Below are positions 38,613 to 47,287 of a stretch of 64,000 nt of DNA, in pieces (positions within the stretch are counted from its first letter, which is position 1; each line of letters begins with the position of its first letter). The notes beneath the pieces were generated by a model. It was not told the DNA's origin, did not search any database, and was given only the letters and a program-made list of their open reading frames with translations. The stretch covers positions 1-64,000 of the forward strand of contig NZ_BBLY01000005.1 of NCBI RefSeq assembly GCF_000971175.1. The letters run 5' to 3'. The position numbers and the translations under genes were made by a program. Source of the stretch: Demequina pelophila. Lineage in GTDB: Bacteria > Actinomycetota > Actinomycetes > Actinomycetales > Demequinaceae.

Positions 38613-38629
38613 GCCGCGGCGCCTCCCGG

Positions 38630-38750
38630 CGGACACTCCGCACTCCACTCCGGACACTCCGCACGGATTCGGTCGCGACACGCGGATCGCGAGGGCCGAT
38701 GCGGTGGCCGGCCACGGCGTGTCGCCCGCCGGTCCGTGCGGAGTGTCCGG
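38630..38750. repeat. Repeat and long cruciform-type inverted repeat between DUF389 and ABC genes
   Basis: CGGACACTCCGCAC occurs at 38630-38643 and 38651-38664, exactly 21 bp apart. The second copy is extended (38650-38667) and pairs perfectly over 18 bp with 38733-38750. Inside, 38675-38683 pairs with 38717-38725 (9 bp), and a GGCCGATGCG motif lies at the centre. It separates convergent genes and could terminate both. Confidence 0.8.
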
Positions 38751-38759
38751 GAGGAGGGG

Positions 38760-40751
38760 TCAGGAGCGCTCGACGTCCGGGTCGTCCAGCTCCTCGCCGC
38801 GGTGCGGCGGCGCCGCGGGCTCGGGGACGATGCCGGGGGCGTCGAACGTGGTGGGTGCCTCCCCCGCGCTCGGGTCGACCGGGTCGATGGGCGGCTCGAC
38901 CTCGTCGATGGGTGCCGCGAACTGCGCCTCGTAGAGGCGGGCGTACGCGCCCTTGGCCTCGAGGAGCTGGGCATGGTTGCCCTGCTCGACGATGCTGCCG
39001 TGCTCCATCACCAGGATGAGGTCCGCGTCGCGGATGGTGGACAGCCGGTGCGCGATGACGAACGCGGTGCGGTCCCGTCGGAGCTTCGCCATGGCCCGCT
39101 GGACCAGCAGCTCGGTGCGGGTGTCCACCGAGGAGGTCGCCTCGTCGAGGATGAGCACCTGCGGCTGGGCCACGAACGCGCGGGCGATGGTGATGAGCTG
39201 GCGCTCGCCGGCGGAGATGTTGGTCGCGTCGTCGTCCAGCACCGTGTCGTAGCCGTCGGGCAGCGAGTGGACGAAGCGGTCGACGTACGCGGCCTTCGCC
39301 GCGGCGAGGATCTCCTCCTCCGTCGCGTCCGTGCGCCCGTACGCGATGTTGTCGCGGATGGTGCCGCCGAACAGCCACGTGTCCTGGAGCACCATGCCGG
39401 TGCGCGAGCGCAGGTCCCGGCGGGTCATCGAGGCGATGTCCGTGCCGTCGAGGGTAATGCGGCCGGAGTTGAGCTCGTAGAACCGCATGATGAGGTTGAC
39501 CAGCGTGGTCTTGCCCGCGCCCGTGGGGCCGACGATCGCGACCGTGCGGCCGGGCTCGACGGTGAGGTCGAGGTGGTCGATGAGCGGCTTGTCCTCGACG
39601 TAGCGGAAGGACACGTCCTCGAACACCAGGCGCCCGTGGTCGTCGTCCGGGGTGGCGGCCGGCTCGGGGTCGGCGCCCTGCTCGTCCGCGTCGAGCAGCT
39701 CGAACACGCGCTCCGCGGAGGCGACGCCCGACTGCAGCAGGTTGGCCATCGAGCCCAGCTGGCTGATGGGCTGCTGGAACTGGCGCGAGTACTGGATGAA
39801 CGCCTGCACGTCGCCCAGGGTCATGGTGCCGGAGGCCACCTTGAGCCCGCCGACCACCGCGATGGCGACGTAGACCAGGTTCCCGATGAACATGGCCGAC
39901 GGCATGATGATGCCGGAGATGAACTGGGCGCGGAAGCTGGCCTCGAAGAGCTCCTCGTTCTTGCGCGCGAAGACGGCCTTGGACTCCTGCTGGCGTCCGA
40001 ACACCTTGACCAGCGCGTGGCCGGTGTAGCCCTCCTCGATCTGCGAGTTGAGGTCGCCGGTGTGCTTCCACTGCTTGACGAACTCGGGCTGCGAGCGCTT
40101 CGCGATCTGCGCGACGATCACCGCGGTGAGCGGAATGGACACGAGCGCGATGAGCGCGAGCTGCCACGAGATCGAGAACATCATGCCCAGGATGCCCAGC
40201 ACGGTGAGGATCGAGATGAACAGCTGGCTCAGCGTCTGCTGGAGCGTCTGCGAGATGTTGTCGATGTCGTTGGTGACGCGGCTGAGCAGGTCGCCGCGCT
40301 GGTGCGTGTCGAAGTAGGACAGCGGCAGGCGGTGGATCTTGTCCTCGACGCTCTGGCGCAGCCGGTACACGGTGCGCTGCGTGACCTCGTTGAGGATGTA
40401 GCCCTGCGCGAGGCCCAGGAGCGCCGAGCCGATGTAGATGAGGATCACCCAGAACAGGATCCGGTGGAGCCGCTCGAAGTCGACGCCGCCGGCGAGGAAG
40501 CCCTCGAAGATGACGGTGGTCGCGTTGCCCAGGATCTTGGGGCCGGCGACGGACAGCGCCACGGAGCCGGCGCCCAGGACGATGACCACCCACACGAGCA
40601 CGATCTCGGGGCTGAGCAGCTTCGCGAGGCGGAGGCCGGAGGCCTTGAAGTTCATGGCCTTCTCGGTCGGGGCGCCCATGCCGGGGCCGCCGGGGCCGGG
40701 CCCGTGCTGACGCTGGGGCGGACGGGGCGTGGCCTGCTTGGTCTCGCTCAT
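38760..40751 (-). CDS. ABC exporter half-transporter, consensus-site subunit
   Basis: Membrane-ATPase fusion of 663 residues, type IV (ABCB-like) exporter fold. Six membrane helices span ~50-340. The ATPase has Walker A GPTGAGKTT, Walker B LILDEATSSVD and H-loop IAHRLSTI, all intact. Its signature is degenerate (NISAGERQ). With the next protein, whose Walker B and H-loop are degenerate, this gives one active and one inactive ATP site. The N-terminus carries ~35 Gly/Pro/Gln-rich residues. It overlaps the partner gene by 4 bases. Drug or lipid export is likely. Confidence 0.9.
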   Translation of the reverse strand: MSETKQATPRPPQRQHGPGPGGPGMGAPTEKAMNFKASGLRLAKLLSPEIVLVWVVIVLGAGSVALSVAGPKILGNATTVIFEGFLAGGVDFERLHRILFWVILIYIGSALLGLAQGYILNEVTQRTVYRLRQSVEDKIHRLPLSYFDTHQRGDLLSRVTNDIDNISQTLQQTLSQLFISILTVLGILGMMFSISWQLALIALVSIPLTAVIVAQIAKRSQPEFVKQWKHTGDLNSQIEEGYTGHALVKVFGRQQESKAVFARKNEELFEASFRAQFISGIIMPSAMFIGNLVYVAIAVVGGLKVASGTMTLGDVQAFIQYSRQFQQPISQLGSMANLLQSGVASAERVFELLDADEQGADPEPAATPDDDHGRLVFEDVSFRYVEDKPLIDHLDLTVEPGRTVAIVGPTGAGKTTLVNLIMRFYELNSGRITLDGTDIASMTRRDLRSRTGMVLQDTWLFGGTIRDNIAYGRTDATEEEILAAAKAAYVDRFVHSLPDGYDTVLDDDATNISAGERQLITIARAFVAQPQVLILDEATSSVDTRTELLVQRAMAKLRRDRTAFVIAHRLSTIRDADLILVMEHGSIVEQGNHAQLLEAKGAYARLYEAQFAAPIDEVEPPIDPVDPSAGEAPTTFDAPGIVPEPAAPPHRGEELDDPDVERS

Positions 40752-42481
40752 GCGGACGCCTCCTCGGCTCGGAGCTGGGTACTGACGATCTCCTGGTAGG
40801 TCGGCGAGGTCTCGAGGAGCTGGGCGTGGGTGCCGCGGTCGACGATGCGGCCGTCCTCCATGACGAGGATCTGGTCGGCGTCGACGATGCTGGAGACGCG
40901 CTGGGCGACCACGATCACCGTCGCGTCGTGCACCTCGCGGGCGAGCGCGGCGCGCAGGCGCGCGTCGGTCGCGGTGTCGAGGGCGCTGAACGAGTCGTCG
41001 AACACGAGCACGTCGGGGCGGCGCACCAGGGCGCGCGCGATGGACAGGCGCTGGCGCTGGCCGCCCGAGACGGTGGTGCCGCCCTGGGCGATGGGCGCCT
41101 CGAGCTGCTCCGGCATGGCGCGGACGAAGTCCTCGCCCTGCGCGATCGCGAGCGCGTCCCACAGGTCCTGCTCCGTGGCGTCCTCGCGGCCGTAGCGCAG
41201 GTTGGACGCGACGGTCCCGGCGAACAGGTACGGGCGCTGCGGCACCACGCCGATGCGGGTCCACAGCGACTCCTGACCCGCGTCGCGCACGTCGACGCCG
41301 CCCACGCGGACGGTGCCGCTCGTGATGTCGTAGAGGCGCGGGATGAGGTTGACCAGGGTGGTCTTGCCGGCTCCGGTCGAGCCGATGATCGCGGTCGTCG
41401 TGCCGCGGCGCGCCGTGAAGGAGATGTCCGCGAGGACCGGCTGCTCGGCGCCGGGGTACGTGAACGTCACGTTGTCGAAGACCACCTCGCCGGTCGAGGG
41501 GACCTCGACCGGCGCATCGGCCTCCTTGACGGTGGAGCGGGTGGCGAGCACCTCGCCGATGCGGTCCGCCGACACTGCGGCGCGCGGCACCAGGACGAAG
41601 AGGAACGTCGCCATCAGCACCGAGAAGAGAATCTGGATGAGGTAGCTGAGGAACGCGGTGAGCGCGCCCACCTGCATCTGGCCGGCGTCGATGCGGTTGC
41701 CGCCGAGCCAGATGACCGCGGCGGAGCCGAGGTTCACGACGAGCAGGACCAGCGGGAACATCGCGGCCATGAGGCGGCCGGCCTTGACCGCGGACTCGGT
41801 GACCAGGGCGTTCGCCTCGCCGAAGCGGGCGTGCTCGACGTCCTCGCGGACGAACGCCCGCACGACGCGGATGCCGGTGAGCTGCTCGCGCAGCACGCGG
41901 TTGATGCCGTCGATGCGCACCTGCATGCGGCGGAAGTGCGGGACCATGCGCCACACGATGAGCGACACGATGACCAGCAGCACCGGGATCGCGACGGCCA
42001 TGATCCACGACATCTCGAGGTCCTGCTCGAGCGCGAGGATGACGCCGCCGATGATGGTGAACGGCGTCACCATGAGCATCGTGCAGGTCATGAGGACCAG
42101 CATCTGGACCTGCTGGACGTCGTTGGTGGTGCGGGTGATGAGCGACGGGGCGCCGAAGCGCTGCACCTCCGCCTCGGAGAACGTCGCGACGCGGCCGAAG
42201 ATGTCCGCGCGCAGGTCGCGGCCCACGCGCATCGCGATCTTGGCGCCGAAGTAGACGGCGGTGATGGTGCACGCGATGCCGACGAACGACAGGCCGAGCA
42301 TCCAGCCGCCGAGGCGCCAGATCTCGCCGGTGTCGCCGGTGGCGACGCCCTTGTCGATGATGTCCGCGTTGAGCGTGGGCAGGTACAGGTTGACCATGGC
42401 CTGCGCGAACTGGAACACGACCACTCCGAGGAGCAGCCTCCAGTACGGCTTGACCGAGCTGACGAGCAGCTTCCACAGCAT
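40748..42481 (-). CDS. ABC exporter half-transporter, degenerate-site subunit
   Basis: Partner of 577 residues. Six membrane helices precede an ATPase with Walker A GSTGAGKTT and a canonical signature VSGGQRQ. The catalytic Glu after Walker B is Asp (VFDDSFSALD), and the H-loop His is Gln (VAQRVSS). These changes are typical of the non-hydrolysing side of heterodimeric exporters. It starts 3 bases after the TetR regulator stop. The TetR - ABC - ABC order suggests a drug-inducible efflux operon. Confidence 0.9.
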   Translation of the reverse strand: MLWKLLVSSVKPYWRLLLGVVVFQFAQAMVNLYLPTLNADIIDKGVATGDTGEIWRLGGWMLGLSFVGIACTITAVYFGAKIAMRVGRDLRADIFGRVATFSEAEVQRFGAPSLITRTTNDVQQVQMLVLMTCTMLMVTPFTIIGGVILALEQDLEMSWIMAVAIPVLLVIVSLIVWRMVPHFRRMQVRIDGINRVLREQLTGIRVVRAFVREDVEHARFGEANALVTESAVKAGRLMAAMFPLVLLVVNLGSAAVIWLGGNRIDAGQMQVGALTAFLSYLIQILFSVLMATFLFVLVPRAAVSADRIGEVLATRSTVKEADAPVEVPSTGEVVFDNVTFTYPGAEQPVLADISFTARRGTTTAIIGSTGAGKTTLVNLIPRLYDITSGTVRVGGVDVRDAGQESLWTRIGVVPQRPYLFAGTVASNLRYGREDATEQDLWDALAIAQGEDFVRAMPEQLEAPIAQGGTTVSGGQRQRLSIARALVRRPDVLVFDDSFSALDTATDARLRAALAREVHDATVIVVAQRVSSIVDADQILVMEDGRIVDRGTHAQLLETSPTYQEIVSTQLRAEEASA

Positions 42482-42484
42482 GGG

Positions 42485-43075
42485 TCAGTCCCCTTCCTTG
42501 GCGATGCCGTTGAGGATGAAGTCGGCGAGCTGGGCGGGGTCGGAGGCCTCGCCGCTCGAGATGAAGGGCATCGCGGTGCCGAACACCAGGATGCGCAGAT
42601 AGTCGACCGCCGTGCCGACGGGGACGCGGAGGCGGTGGGCGTCGGGCGCGAGGAGCTCCTCGACCACCCCGGAGACCTCCCCGAGCGGCGGCCTGCGGTG
42701 ATCGTGCCCCTTGCGGCGGCGCTCGTGGTCGCGCGGTCCCAGGGCGGTCATGAAGCGGACCACCTCGCCCACGCGGCCGTGGAGGCGGGTCACCACCTGC
42801 TGGACCTTGGCCTCGAGGGGCTGGGCGGGGTCGATGCCCGCGACGACCGCGAGCGTGTCCTCGGGGTCCATGACGCGCTCGATGCAGGCGTCGATGAGCT
42901 CGCCCTTGTCCGCGAAGGCGCGGAAGACGGTGCCCTCGGCGATGCCGGCGGCATCCGCGATCTGGCGCGTGGTGACCTCGGCACCGTGCTCGAGGATGAG
43001 CGGGACCGTGGCCTCGACGATATGGGCGCGGCGGTCCTCGGGGGACATGCGCGGCGCGCGGGTGGGTGAAGTCAC
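42485..43075 (-). CDS. TetR-family regulator of the ABC exporter
   Basis: Protein of 196 residues. The N-terminal helix-turn-helix is clear (TTRQIADAAGIAEGTVFRAF). The C-terminal ligand domain contains a charged loop (RRRKGHDHRRPP). I place the start at GTG 43075 because a TAAAGT -10 at 43083-43088 lies 7 bases upstream, implying a leaderless mRNA; GTG 43084 would overlap that box. The near-perfect palindrome at 43091-43106 lies just upstream of the -10, so the protein should repress itself and the exporter genes. Confidence 0.85.
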   Translation of the reverse strand: MTSPTRAPRMSPEDRRAHIVEATVPLILEHGAEVTTRQIADAAGIAEGTVFRAFADKGELIDACIERVMDPEDTLAVVAGIDPAQPLEAKVQQVVTRLHGRVGEVVRFMTALGPRDHERRRKGHDHRRPPLGEVSGVVEELLAPDAHRLRVPVGTAVDYLRILVFGTAMPFISSGEASDPAQLADFILNGIAKEGD

Positions 43076-43082
43076 CCGGCCC

Positions 43083-43088
43083 ACTTTA
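43083..43088 (-). promoter_or_regulatory. -10 box (TAAAGT) of the TetR-ABC operon
   Basis: TAAAGT is 7 bases from GTG 43075 and 2 bases from the operator palindrome. Its position makes simple steric repression by TetR likely. Confidence 0.45.
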
Positions 43089-43090
43089 AT

Positions 43091-43106
43091 GAGTGAGCAC
43101 TCACTC
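43091..43106. promoter_or_regulatory. TetR-type operator
   Basis: GAGTGAGCACTCACTC is a 16-bp inverted repeat with seven of eight pairs perfect around a central CA. It lies 3 bases beyond the stop of the propeller lipoprotein gene and directly upstream of the TetR promoter. Confidence 0.75.
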
Positions 43107-43108
43107 CG

Positions 43109-44689
43109 CTAGGCGGAAGGTCCCGATGACCCCGATGCCAGGGCGGATTCCGGGCCGGCATCCAGGTCGTACGCGACCAGCGCGCCCGCCTTCACCACCA
43201 CCCCGATCCGCCGCCCGTCGGCGGTGACGCCCTCGACCGCGGCCGCGTCGACCGCGGCCCGCGACCAGGGGCCGGCGACGTCCGCGCCGGCCGCGTCGCA
43301 CAGCCGGAACACGTGCCCGGAGAGGATCGGGTCGTCGGCGCCGTAGATCTCCGCGAAGGCGGCGTCCTGGGTGAACAGCGGCTCGCGGCAGGCGAGCGAG
43401 CCGCCCTGGAACGCCGTGAAGACTCCGGTGGCCGGGTCGATCACTCCCGCGGTCCCCTGCTCCGCGACCAGCCAGGCGTCGCCGGCGCCGCCGAACCCCG
43501 TGGCCGATGCGCTGGTCGGGGCGAGCGCCAGGCCCGCCGCGGTGCGCCGCCACCGGGTGGCGCCGGTGCGCGCGTCGACGCCCTCGAGCGCCACGTCCGC
43601 CACCTCGTACTCCCAGTCCCCCGGCCCCGTCTCGACGAGCGCGAGCCCCTCCGCGCACAGGACCTCGAACCGGCACCACGCGGCCCCGTCCCGTCGTACC
43701 AGCACCTCGCCCGTGGACAGGTCGAGCGACGCCGCGGCCAGATCCTTCGCGGCGACGCGGTCGACGCCGCCGGAGACGAGCCCCGGGGTGGCCGTGAGCC
43801 ACAGCACGTCGCCGTCCGGGTGCTCGCGCACGCTCGCGGCGATCAGCCCATCGAAGACCGCTCCGCCGAAGACGTGGTCGACGTCCACGCGCCAGGCGAC
43901 CTCCCCGTCCTCGCGGCGCACCAGCTGCTCGACCCCGTCCGGGCCCACCTCGACGCGGACGCCGCCGGCCAGCGCCCGGGCGTCGTCCACGCCGGGCTCG
44001 ATCGCCTCGGGCTCGTAGTCCGACCACTCGAGCGTCGCGGGGTCGACGCGGCGGGTCTCCCAGTCGTCGGCCCCGTCCGCGGACCCGCTCAGGCACAGCC
44101 CGCCGCCCACCGCGCACTCCCACGAGCTCGCCGTCCACCGCTCCTCGGGCTCGGCCAGCAGCTCGCCGGTCTCCGGATCCACCAGCTCGACCTCGTGATG
44201 CGCGCGATCCCCGACCCAGGTCACCGGGGAGAGGTTGAGCAGCACCGGCTCCCCGGCCGTGGTCTCGAAGCTCCACGCGTCCCGGAAGCCCTCGGGGACG
44301 ATGCCCCCGCGACTCGACTCACGGGACCACAGCACCGCGCCCGTGGCCAGGTCGAGGCCGCGCAGCACGTCGGGGCTGGGGCCGTAGTCGCGGGCGACGA
44401 CCACGTCGCCGTGGATCTCGATGGGCCCGCCGTAGTCCCCGAACGCCGACCACAGCCGCGCCGCCTCGTCGACTGCCGCGGCCGCGAGCGCCGCGCCGGG
44501 ATCCACGGGCGACCCTGTCTCCTCGGTCGAGTCGGCGCCCTCGGGTCTCACCCCGGCGTCGCCGCCCCCGCCGTCCTCGGCGACGGCGGCGGCCACCGCC
44601 CCACCCTCACCGCCCGCGTCGGACGGCGACCCGGCCGTCGAGCATCCCGCCACCACCAGCACCGCCGCCATCACCGCGATCGCCCTCAT
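43109..44689 (-). CDS. PQQ-like beta-propeller lipoprotein
   Basis: Exported protein of 526 residues. The signal peptide ends in lipobox VVAGC (Cys16). An acidic/Gly-rich linker to about residue 65 is followed by repeated blades with the pattern D-x-x-T-G-x-x-x-W (LDLATGAVLWSRES, VDPETGELLAEP, LDLSTGEVLVRRD, VDARTGATRWRR). This is the PQQ-propeller repeat family without a dehydrogenase active site. It may bind a partner or ligand at the surface. GAGGGGGG precedes the ATG. Location next to the TetR operon does not prove a link. Confidence 0.85.
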   Translation of the reverse strand: MRAIAVMAAVLVVAGCSTAGSPSDAGGEGGAVAAAVAEDGGGGDAGVRPEGADSTEETGSPVDPGAALAAAAVDEAARLWSAFGDYGGPIEIHGDVVVARDYGPSPDVLRGLDLATGAVLWSRESSRGGIVPEGFRDAWSFETTAGEPVLLNLSPVTWVGDRAHHEVELVDPETGELLAEPEERWTASSWECAVGGGLCLSGSADGADDWETRRVDPATLEWSDYEPEAIEPGVDDARALAGGVRVEVGPDGVEQLVRREDGEVAWRVDVDHVFGGAVFDGLIAASVREHPDGDVLWLTATPGLVSGGVDRVAAKDLAAASLDLSTGEVLVRRDGAAWCRFEVLCAEGLALVETGPGDWEYEVADVALEGVDARTGATRWRRTAAGLALAPTSASATGFGGAGDAWLVAEQGTAGVIDPATGVFTAFQGGSLACREPLFTQDAAFAEIYGADDPILSGHVFRLCDAAGADVAGPWSRAAVDAAAVEGVTADGRRIGVVVKAGALVAYDLDAGPESALASGSSGPSA

Positions 44690-44784
44690 CGAGCCCCCCT
44701 CGTCCCTGCTTCAGGACGGTACGGAGGAGGCGCGCGCCCGCGAAAGGCGGAGCCCGAATCTGTGGAGAACGATCTGTAGAGAAC

Positions 44785-45366
44785 TCAGGCCAGCCGGCGC
44801 GCGAAGGTCACCGTCGCATCGTCCCATCCCACGGCCCGGAAGCCCACGCGCGGGTAGAAGGCCTGGGCGCCGGCGTTGGCGCGCTCGGCGACCAGGTGGA
44901 CGCCCGGCACCCCGCGCTCGCCGAGCAGCGCGCACGCGGCCTCGATGAGCGCGCGGCCCGCGCCGCGGCCCTGCGCCTCGGGGAGCAGGTCGATGTGCAG
45001 GTGCGCGGGATAGTCGGCGAGCTGCGGGATCAGGGTGCGGCCCGGATCCGCGGCCTGCGCGATCAGCTCCCGTCCCGCCGTGTTGCGAGCCACGTGACCG
45101 GGGCCGATGCGCGGCCACCAGTCCGCGACGAACCAGCCTTGGAAGGCGGCCGTGTCGGACGTGCCGAGGACGTACCCGAGCGCCTCGCCGCCCCGCTCCC
45201 AGACCAGGGCGAACCCGCCGGGACCGGCGAGGTAGGGAAGCGCGTAGACGTCCGCGAGCAGGGCATCGTCCCCGTGGACGCCGGTCGCGTCCGCTCCCCG
45301 GTCGCCCGTGAGCAGGCAGATGCGGGCGATCGCGGCGTGGTCGGCGGGCGCGGCCGGGCGGATCAC
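44785..45366 (-). CDS. GNAT-family N-acetyltransferase
   Basis: Protein of 193 residues. The acetyl-CoA binding motif A is LHIDLLPEAQGRGAGRALIE, with the Q/RxxGxG/A signature. The N-terminus (IRPAAPADHAAIARICLLTG) and C-terminal FYPRVGFRAVGWDDATVTF complete the fold. The acetyl acceptor is unknown. GTG at 45366 overlaps the FUSC-like gene stop by 4 bases (GTGA), so the two are translated together. Confidence 0.9.
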   Translation of the reverse strand: MIRPAAPADHAAIARICLLTGDRGADATGVHGDDALLADVYALPYLAGPGGFALVWERGGEALGYVLGTSDTAAFQGWFVADWWPRIGPGHVARNTAGRELIAQAADPGRTLIPQLADYPAHLHIDLLPEAQGRGAGRALIEAACALLGERGVPGVHLVAERANAGAQAFYPRVGFRAVGWDDATVTFARRLA

Positions 45367-46316
45367 GCGCGCTCCTCGATCCGCTCGAGGCGCGCCAGCC
45401 CCAGGGCGAGCAGGACTGCCAGCGCGACGCCGGCGAGGGTGAGGCCGATGCGCTGGGCGGCCGCCTCCCACGCCCCCGCCGTCGACGTCACTCCCGCGAG
45501 CAGGACCAGGGTGGCGGCGGTGAAGGCGGCGCCCCGGATCTGGTCGCGCGCGACGGACCACGCCACGCCGCCGACCGCGGCGGCGACGGCGAGTGCCGCG
45601 GCGGCCCATCCGGGAATGAGCGAGGCGACCACCGCGCCGACGAGCGTGCCGGCGACGGTGCCGAGGACGCGGCGGCGGGCGCGCGCCGAGGTCTCGCCCC
45701 GCACCGGGAGCAGCACGGCGCTGAGGGCGACCACGGCCCAGAGCGCGTGTGCCAGGTCGAGCGCGCGTGCGACGGTGATCGCGACACCGGTGCCGGCCGC
45801 GAGCGCGGCGAGGTAGGCCCACGTGGTGCGGGGCGGCAGCGGCGACGGGTCGGCGCGCGCGAGGCCCAGCGCCGCCAGGGCCGCCGGCACCGCGACGGCG
45901 CCGAGCACCACCCCCGCGAGCGCCCCGCCCGGGCCGATGCTCGCGGCATCCGTGCCCGCCGCCGCGACCACGACCGGCGCGATCCCGGCGACCGGCCCGT
46001 AGCGCAGCACGACCGGCGCGCTCGCCCCGACCGAGGCGGCCGTCAACGCACCCAGGGCGAGCGGCGCATCGGCCAGCGTGGTCGCGAGCGCCGCCAGGAC
46101 GCCCACGGCGACGCCGAGCGCGAGCGGATGCCACAGCGGGCCGCGCTGCAGCGCGAGCACCGTGACCATGAGGCCGCCGAGCGCGGCGCCGACGCCCGCG
46201 CCGAGTCCCAGCGTGATTCCCACGGTGGCGGCCACGGCGAGCAGCACCCCGACGACCACCGCGGCCACACGAACGGCCGGGCCGGAAGGCAGCAACGCCG
46301 CCGGGGCGAGGGGCAT
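45363..46316 (-). CDS. FUSC-like polytopic membrane protein
   Basis: Protein of 317 residues, almost wholly hydrophobic, with about ten membrane segments in two similar halves. A short Arg-rich loop (GETSARARRRVLGTVAG) begins the second half and matches the aromatic-acid exporter/FUSC family hallmark. It could export organic acids. The ATG is 6 bases from a TACCCT box, so its mRNA is probably leaderless. It diverges from the TRIC gene across a 35-bp gap. Confidence 0.75.
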   Translation of the reverse strand: MPLAPAALLPSGPAVRVAAVVVGVLLAVAATVGITLGLGAGVGAALGGLMVTVLALQRGPLWHPLALGVAVGVLAALATTLADAPLALGALTAASVGASAPVVLRYGPVAGIAPVVVAAAGTDAASIGPGGALAGVVLGAVAVPAALAALGLARADPSPLPPRTTWAYLAALAAGTGVAITVARALDLAHALWAVVALSAVLLPVRGETSARARRRVLGTVAGTLVGAVVASLIPGWAAAALAVAAAVGGVAWSVARDQIRGAAFTAATLVLLAGVTSTAGAWEAAAQRIGLTLAGVALAVLLALGLARLERIEERA

Positions 46317-46322
46317 GCCCCG

Positions 46323-46345
46323 AGGGTAGCCGCCCGCCGTACCCT
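46323..46345. promoter_or_regulatory. Back-to-back leaderless promoters of the FUSC and TRIC genes
   Basis: TACCCT on the minus strand (46323-46328) is 6 bases from ATG 46316. TACCCT on the plus strand (46340-46345) is 6 bases from GTG 46352. The two -10 boxes are only 11 bp apart, so two polymerases could not occupy them together. Confidence 0.6.
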
Positions 46346-46351
46346 CGGGGA

Positions 46352-47248
46352 GTGACCATCACGCCGGACCTGCTCGAGCTCCCCATCTACGTCAACCTCA
46401 TCGCGGTATTCGTGGGCGCGCTGGGCGGCGCCATCCGCGCGGGAGAGGACGAGCACACCGACCTCGTGGGCGTGCTGACGCTGTCCGCGGCGATGGGATT
46501 CGGCGGCGGAATCATCCGCGACGTGCTGCTGGGCAACCTCCCGCCGGCGGCGATCCGCACGCCCGAGTACCTGCTCACGGCGGCGGTCGCGGCTGCGATC
46601 GGCATGGGATTCGTCTACTACCTGCGCAAGCTGGGCAGGTTCCTGTGGTGGCTGGACTCGATGATCGTCGGCCTGTTCGCGTGCGTGGGCGTCAACACGG
46701 CGCTGCTCAAGGAGGTGAACGTGCTGCCCGCGGTGATCATCGGCACGATCGCCTCCGTGGGCGGGCTGATGCTGTGCGACATGCTCCAGGGGCGGGCGTC
46801 CTCGATCATGTACGTGGGGCCGCCCAACGCGATCGCCGGGCTCGCGGGCGCCGCGACATACGCGATCCTCGCCTCCTTCACGGATCCGGTGGTGACCACC
46901 GCGATCGCGACCGCGGTGACCGTGCTGGTGCGGCTCAGCGGGCCGCTGTTGCACGTCACCGTGCCGCAGCCGCGCAAGCATGCGTACGAGCTGCGGCTGA
47001 GGAAGGCCTTCTCGCGCGCCCGCGAGGAGGGCACGCTGCCCGAGGGCGTCGCGGATCTCGCGCCGGGCACCGGCTCGCTCGCGGCCGTCACGGTCGCGAC
47101 GTCGCCCGACCCGGAGCCGCTCGACGACGAGGACGACGCCCCCACCGAGGTGCTCATCCTCGACGAGTACTCCCCCGGCCTGGGCCACGCCTCGCCCTCC
47201 GAGGAGTGGATCGCGAGCGTCGAGGAGGACGGGACCGAGCGGGAGTAG
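46352..47248 (+). CDS. TRIC-family cation channel
   Basis: Protein of 298 residues of the prokaryotic TRIC (former UPF0126) family. Seven membrane helices lie within residues ~10-215. Two pseudo-repeats carry the glycine motifs GALGGAIRAGE and FGGGIIRDVLLG. Bacterial TRIC proteins form trimeric K+-permeable channels. A ~75-residue acidic cytoplasmic tail follows, an unusual extension. The GTG start is fixed by the TACCCT box 6 bases upstream. Confidence 0.88.
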   Translation: MTITPDLLELPIYVNLIAVFVGALGGAIRAGEDEHTDLVGVLTLSAAMGFGGGIIRDVLLGNLPPAAIRTPEYLLTAAVAAAIGMGFVYYLRKLGRFLWWLDSMIVGLFACVGVNTALLKEVNVLPAVIIGTIASVGGLMLCDMLQGRASSIMYVGPPNAIAGLAGAATYAILASFTDPVVTTAIATAVTVLVRLSGPLLHVTVPQPRKHAYELRLRKAFSRAREEGTLPEGVADLAPGTGSLAAVTVATSPDPEPLDDEDDAPTEVLILDEYSPGLGHASPSEEWIASVEEDGTERE

Positions 47249-47287
47249 GCCTGCCGCATCCGCCGACCGGCCAGTCCGGCTCGGCCT

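Noticed and set aside
35051-39019. 1322-residue plus-strand open frame over rho and DUF389
   Set aside because: It is antisense to rho (Walker A and RNA-binding motifs on the other strand) and then a shadow frame of DUF389.
38760-42476. One fused 1238-residue ABC protein
   Set aside because: Only the first half in transcription order is a shadow frame of the other exporter gene. The second half begins at its own ATG (40751) that overlaps the 40748 stop. Two separate half-transporters are correct.
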